In this document: piece by piece, positions 61,249-64,000 of the stretch
Layout: each line of letters starts with the position of its first letter
Numbering within the stretch: position 1 is the first letter of the stretch
Source: Diplonema papillatum
Lineage: Eukaryota; Euglenozoa; Diplonemea; Diplonemida; Diplonemidae
Direction of reading: 5' to 3'
DNA length: 64,000 nucleotides
Assembly: GCA_030068145.1 (NCBI GenBank)
Contig: JAPJBO010000949.1
Span: forward strand, 22,235-86,234
Program-made: the position numbers and the translations under genes
The notes under the pieces: model-generated
Told to the model about the DNA's origin: nothing
The model's input: only the letters and a program-made list of their open reading frames with translations
The model's database searches: none

Positions 61249-62558
61249 CCCTAGGCCTATGTAGGATGGAAACGTTGGAAACGTTTCCGTTTCCGTTTCC
61301 GTTTCCGTTCCTTCTTTGGCGGTGGATGGAAACGCCGTTTCTTTTCAAAAGAAACGGCTGGTATGCCACTAGTATACTGGCTGAAGGTCCGACCGGAAAT
61401 GTGTGTCGAACGGCGGACCCCGAATCCAGTGGGAAACCATGGACAAGGTGGCTCCGAAAAAGAGGGAGGAAAGAAGCATAAGAGTTGCGACCGCGTGGAG
61501 CAGACGCAACCACACGCATCCGGTTGTGATGACTTAGAGGTCTGCAGCTCTTTATACCAATGGCTGTTGTAGCGACGATGCTCTGTTATGCGAGGCCGTT
61601 GGCCAACGCGCTGAAGACGATCGGGAAAGCACATCCGCTTCCAATAATAGGCTATACAGATACGATCGTTCAGGACAGCGGGAGCACCGCCGCGCCACAG
61701 GCTACAAGACCGGGGTTTTTCGGCGGCGTAAGACAAAGAGGGAGTGCAATCAGCATCAGGAGGTGAGAAGGGCACACGTATGCCAGGGCAACGTTGAACC
61801 CGCCAGAAAAGCGATGGCCACGCAGTAACGTGTGCGCTAAACATCGCTTGCCACAGTGCACCTTGCATACGACGACGGGTGGCAACCGCCACCGGAAGGG
61901 GCACCATCGGGCGGTGTTGAGCATAGACAGCGACGGCAGGAAGAACCCCACCGACAATGCAGAAGAGGACGGCAGATTCAAAAAGCCCCACTCGGCACGG
62001 CTGCCGATACAAGTAAACATGAGAACGTGGGTTGGAAGCAGCAGAGGACGAAGTGGTAGGCACAGAAGAGTGGAATCTGGTGTCAGAAAACCTCAGCATC
62101 CGCATGTGACGACATTCTGCATCATTAGCTTGTGGTTACCTATTTGCTCGTGTCAGATCGCCGATGAAAGAAAGCGGTGAGCATCAGCGACTGCTCTGCA
62201 CAAACGAGACCGCGACGACACACAAGAAGGGGCCGAGCCAAGTCGAAGAACAGCCCAGGAAGGGCCCTGAAGAGTCAGAGAGCCCGCCAGAAGACGGAGG
62301 AAGAGAAGTGCCCGCTAGTAGATCAAAAGAAGAAGGTGATCCCGCCCTCTGAAAGGAAAGCCAAAATTTGGCTGGAAACGGACACCTGACGGACACACAG
62401 AAGGACCCGCGAAGTGGTATCCTATAGGACCCCTCAGCATGACCTTCCGGCGTTTCTTTTAAAAGAAACGGAAACGTTTCCGTTTCCGTTTCCGTTTCCG
62501 TTTCCATATTTCGAAAAAACTAAAAGAAACGGCGTTTCCATCCAACTTAGCCCTAGGG
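61249..62558 (-). mobile_element. Element A (inverted), second composite
   Basis: The reverse complement of 22719-24097 with moderate differences and some deletions (about 1.31 kb). The left end abuts a C run; the right end joins element B through the same CCCTAGGGGG junction as in the first composite. Confidence 0.75.
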
Positions 62559-63759
62559 GGGGTCAAAAGCTGTCAAAATAGGTCATTTTTTTGGGAACCA
62601 CATAGGGGCTCCTAAAAGGCAATAAAATTTGGTAAACCGCCCCAGAACCGTATAGAAATGCCTAAAACATGCTTTTTGGCTGCTGAAGTGCCCCGAAAAG
62701 GCCTTTTTACGAGTGCCCAATTTTTGGACTCAGGGTGGACACCGTTTGGTACCGGTGTTCTTCTTTTTAGGTGACAACCCCAAAAATAGTGACAGCATGA
62801 ACCGAAGAAGGAAAACAACACTGCCCAAACCTATGTATTTTTACTCAAAAGACTTTCCTGGGAGTTGGGGATGGTGGGGCTTCGTAGGAGGCATCGACAA
62901 GCGACTCAATGAGGTACGGCTTCGTAACGTGCCACCCCCTCGAGTCCTTGACGTCAGCGCTTCGTAGTGGCCTGTGTCGTGTAGCGTGCTACCGCAAGCT
63001 GCAGATACCCTGCCCTGAGCTGCTATGTCGTGGCAGTCCTATGAATCCACCGCCGAACCTTTTCGTTCAAGTCCAGTTTTCTATTTTTGTTCAAGCTCAA
63101 CGTGCGTTGGGGTTAGGTACCAGAGATACACCCCGGTGACCAGTATTGTCTTCCGTGCGTGTGCAATGCGACCCTTTCGGGTGGTGTACGAAAGGCGAAC
63201 TTGAATAAAAGACACTGTCGCGTGCATCCCTTCAACAAAAACGTTGGGATCTGGAAAATCCCACTACGGATGAGAGCATCTCATTGTTTTTCTCGGAAAG
63301 ACATCGAACTTTGTGAATATCGCTCTAGCAGAAGTTCGGGGAAGAGCTGCTGCCTGCGGTGTCAACAACACCTCAGCTTGCGCAAGACTCAGAGAACCTT
63401 TTGGGACGTTGTTAACCATCCAGACGAGCAACGTTCATAGCTGCCTTCCTCCTGGGTGTCGTTTGCCCTTTTGTTGCTTCCATTTGTGGCTGCCTGCACG
63501 TGATTGTAGCCTCATCTTTGCATGGTATGAACAGTGAAGCACACACACAGGCAGCTAGCCGGTACCAAACGGTGTCCACCCTAAAACCATCAACTAATAC
63601 ACCCCCTCCCTGGGCCATTTTCCATGAAACTTCCCCCAAAAACACGTTTCCGGGCATTTCTAAGGCGGGTTGCATGTTTTTTTAGCCTTGAACTGCCGTT
63701 AAGTCTACAGGCTGAAAATGTCACCATTTTGACGCAAAAAAAGACCTTTTGACCCCCCC
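62555..63759 (+). mobile_element. Element B (+), second composite
   Basis: Collinear with 21514-22720 from GGGGGGTCAAAAGCTG to CCTTTTGACCCCCC, differing at only scattered bases and one short gap near 62960. Confidence 0.8.
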
Positions 63760-64000
63760 GGCCTAAGTTGGATGGAAACGCCGTTTCTTTTAGTTTTTTC
63801 GAAATAAGGAAACGGAAACGGAAACGGAAACGGAAACGTTTCCGTTTCTTTTAAAAGAAACGCCGGAAGGCTCCTCATGCTGAGGGGTCCTATGGGATAC
63901 CACTTCGCGGGTCCTTCTGTGTGTCCGTCGGGTGTCCGTTTCCAGCCAAATTTTGGTTTTCCTTTCAGAGGGCGGGATCACCTTCTTCTTTGATCTACCA
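63759..64000 (+). mobile_element. Element A (+), cut by the window edge
   Basis: Begins GGCCTAAGTTGGATGG and runs through the GGAAAC repeat and TTTCTTTTAAAAGAAA palindrome, matching 22719 onward until the window ends. Confidence 0.8.

Overview
This is a nuclear genome window from a eukaryote, most likely a GC-rich unicellular alga or another protist. A class I fructose-bisphosphate aldolase gene is split by introns with GT..AG borders (several donors read GTATG). There is an APE-type LINE with two ORFs, a tyrosine-recombinase retroelement, many terminal-inverted-repeat (TIR) DNA elements, and decayed pieces of 18S rRNA. No operons or bacterial signals are visible. I cannot name the species or phylum from the sequence alone.

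Layout. 1-10.2 kb: an unrecognised coiled-coil nuclear-type protein in at least three exons, with a 5.3 kb intron full of repeats. 10.2-13.3 kb: no recognisable gene. 13.35-17 kb: a DUF2431/BMT5-like methyltransferase gene preceded by six tandem copies of its own 5' end, arranged as a 1,058 bp higher-order repeat. 17-26 kb: repeats and a palindromic transposon composite (B-A-B' plus C). 26-30.9 kb: an apparently intact LINE. 31-35 kb: dispersed repeats, then a ~170 bp satellite. 35.1-37.5 kb: the second DUF2431 gene, with a long repetitive tail. 40.4-41 kb: the third DUF2431 gene. 43.7-47.4 kb: a tyrosine-recombinase retroelement fossil. 47.45-48.1 kb: the fourth DUF2431 gene, followed by two decayed copies of its 3' end. 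49.2-50.15 kb: a satellite with a small TIR element inside it. 50.9-53.35 kb: a complete aldolase gene. 56.4-57.7 kb: scrambled 18S rRNA fragments, one split by a 766 bp TIR element at a TTAA site. 58.7-60.5 kb: a truncated second aldolase copy. 61.2 kb to the end: a second A-B-A transposon composite, cut by the window edge.

Two themes link the region. First, four DUF2431 methyltransferase-like genes lie within about 33 kb, and two of them share a 264 bp tract of identical DNA, which suggests recent gene conversion. Second, the ends of genes and exons have been copied in tandem at several unrelated loci. These are the coiled-coil exon 2 start, the DUF2431-1 5' end, the DUF2431-4 3' end, and the aldolase exon 2 start with its splice acceptor. 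The result is strings of pseudo-exons next to the real ones. I consider this recurring partial-gene amplification the most unusual property of the window.
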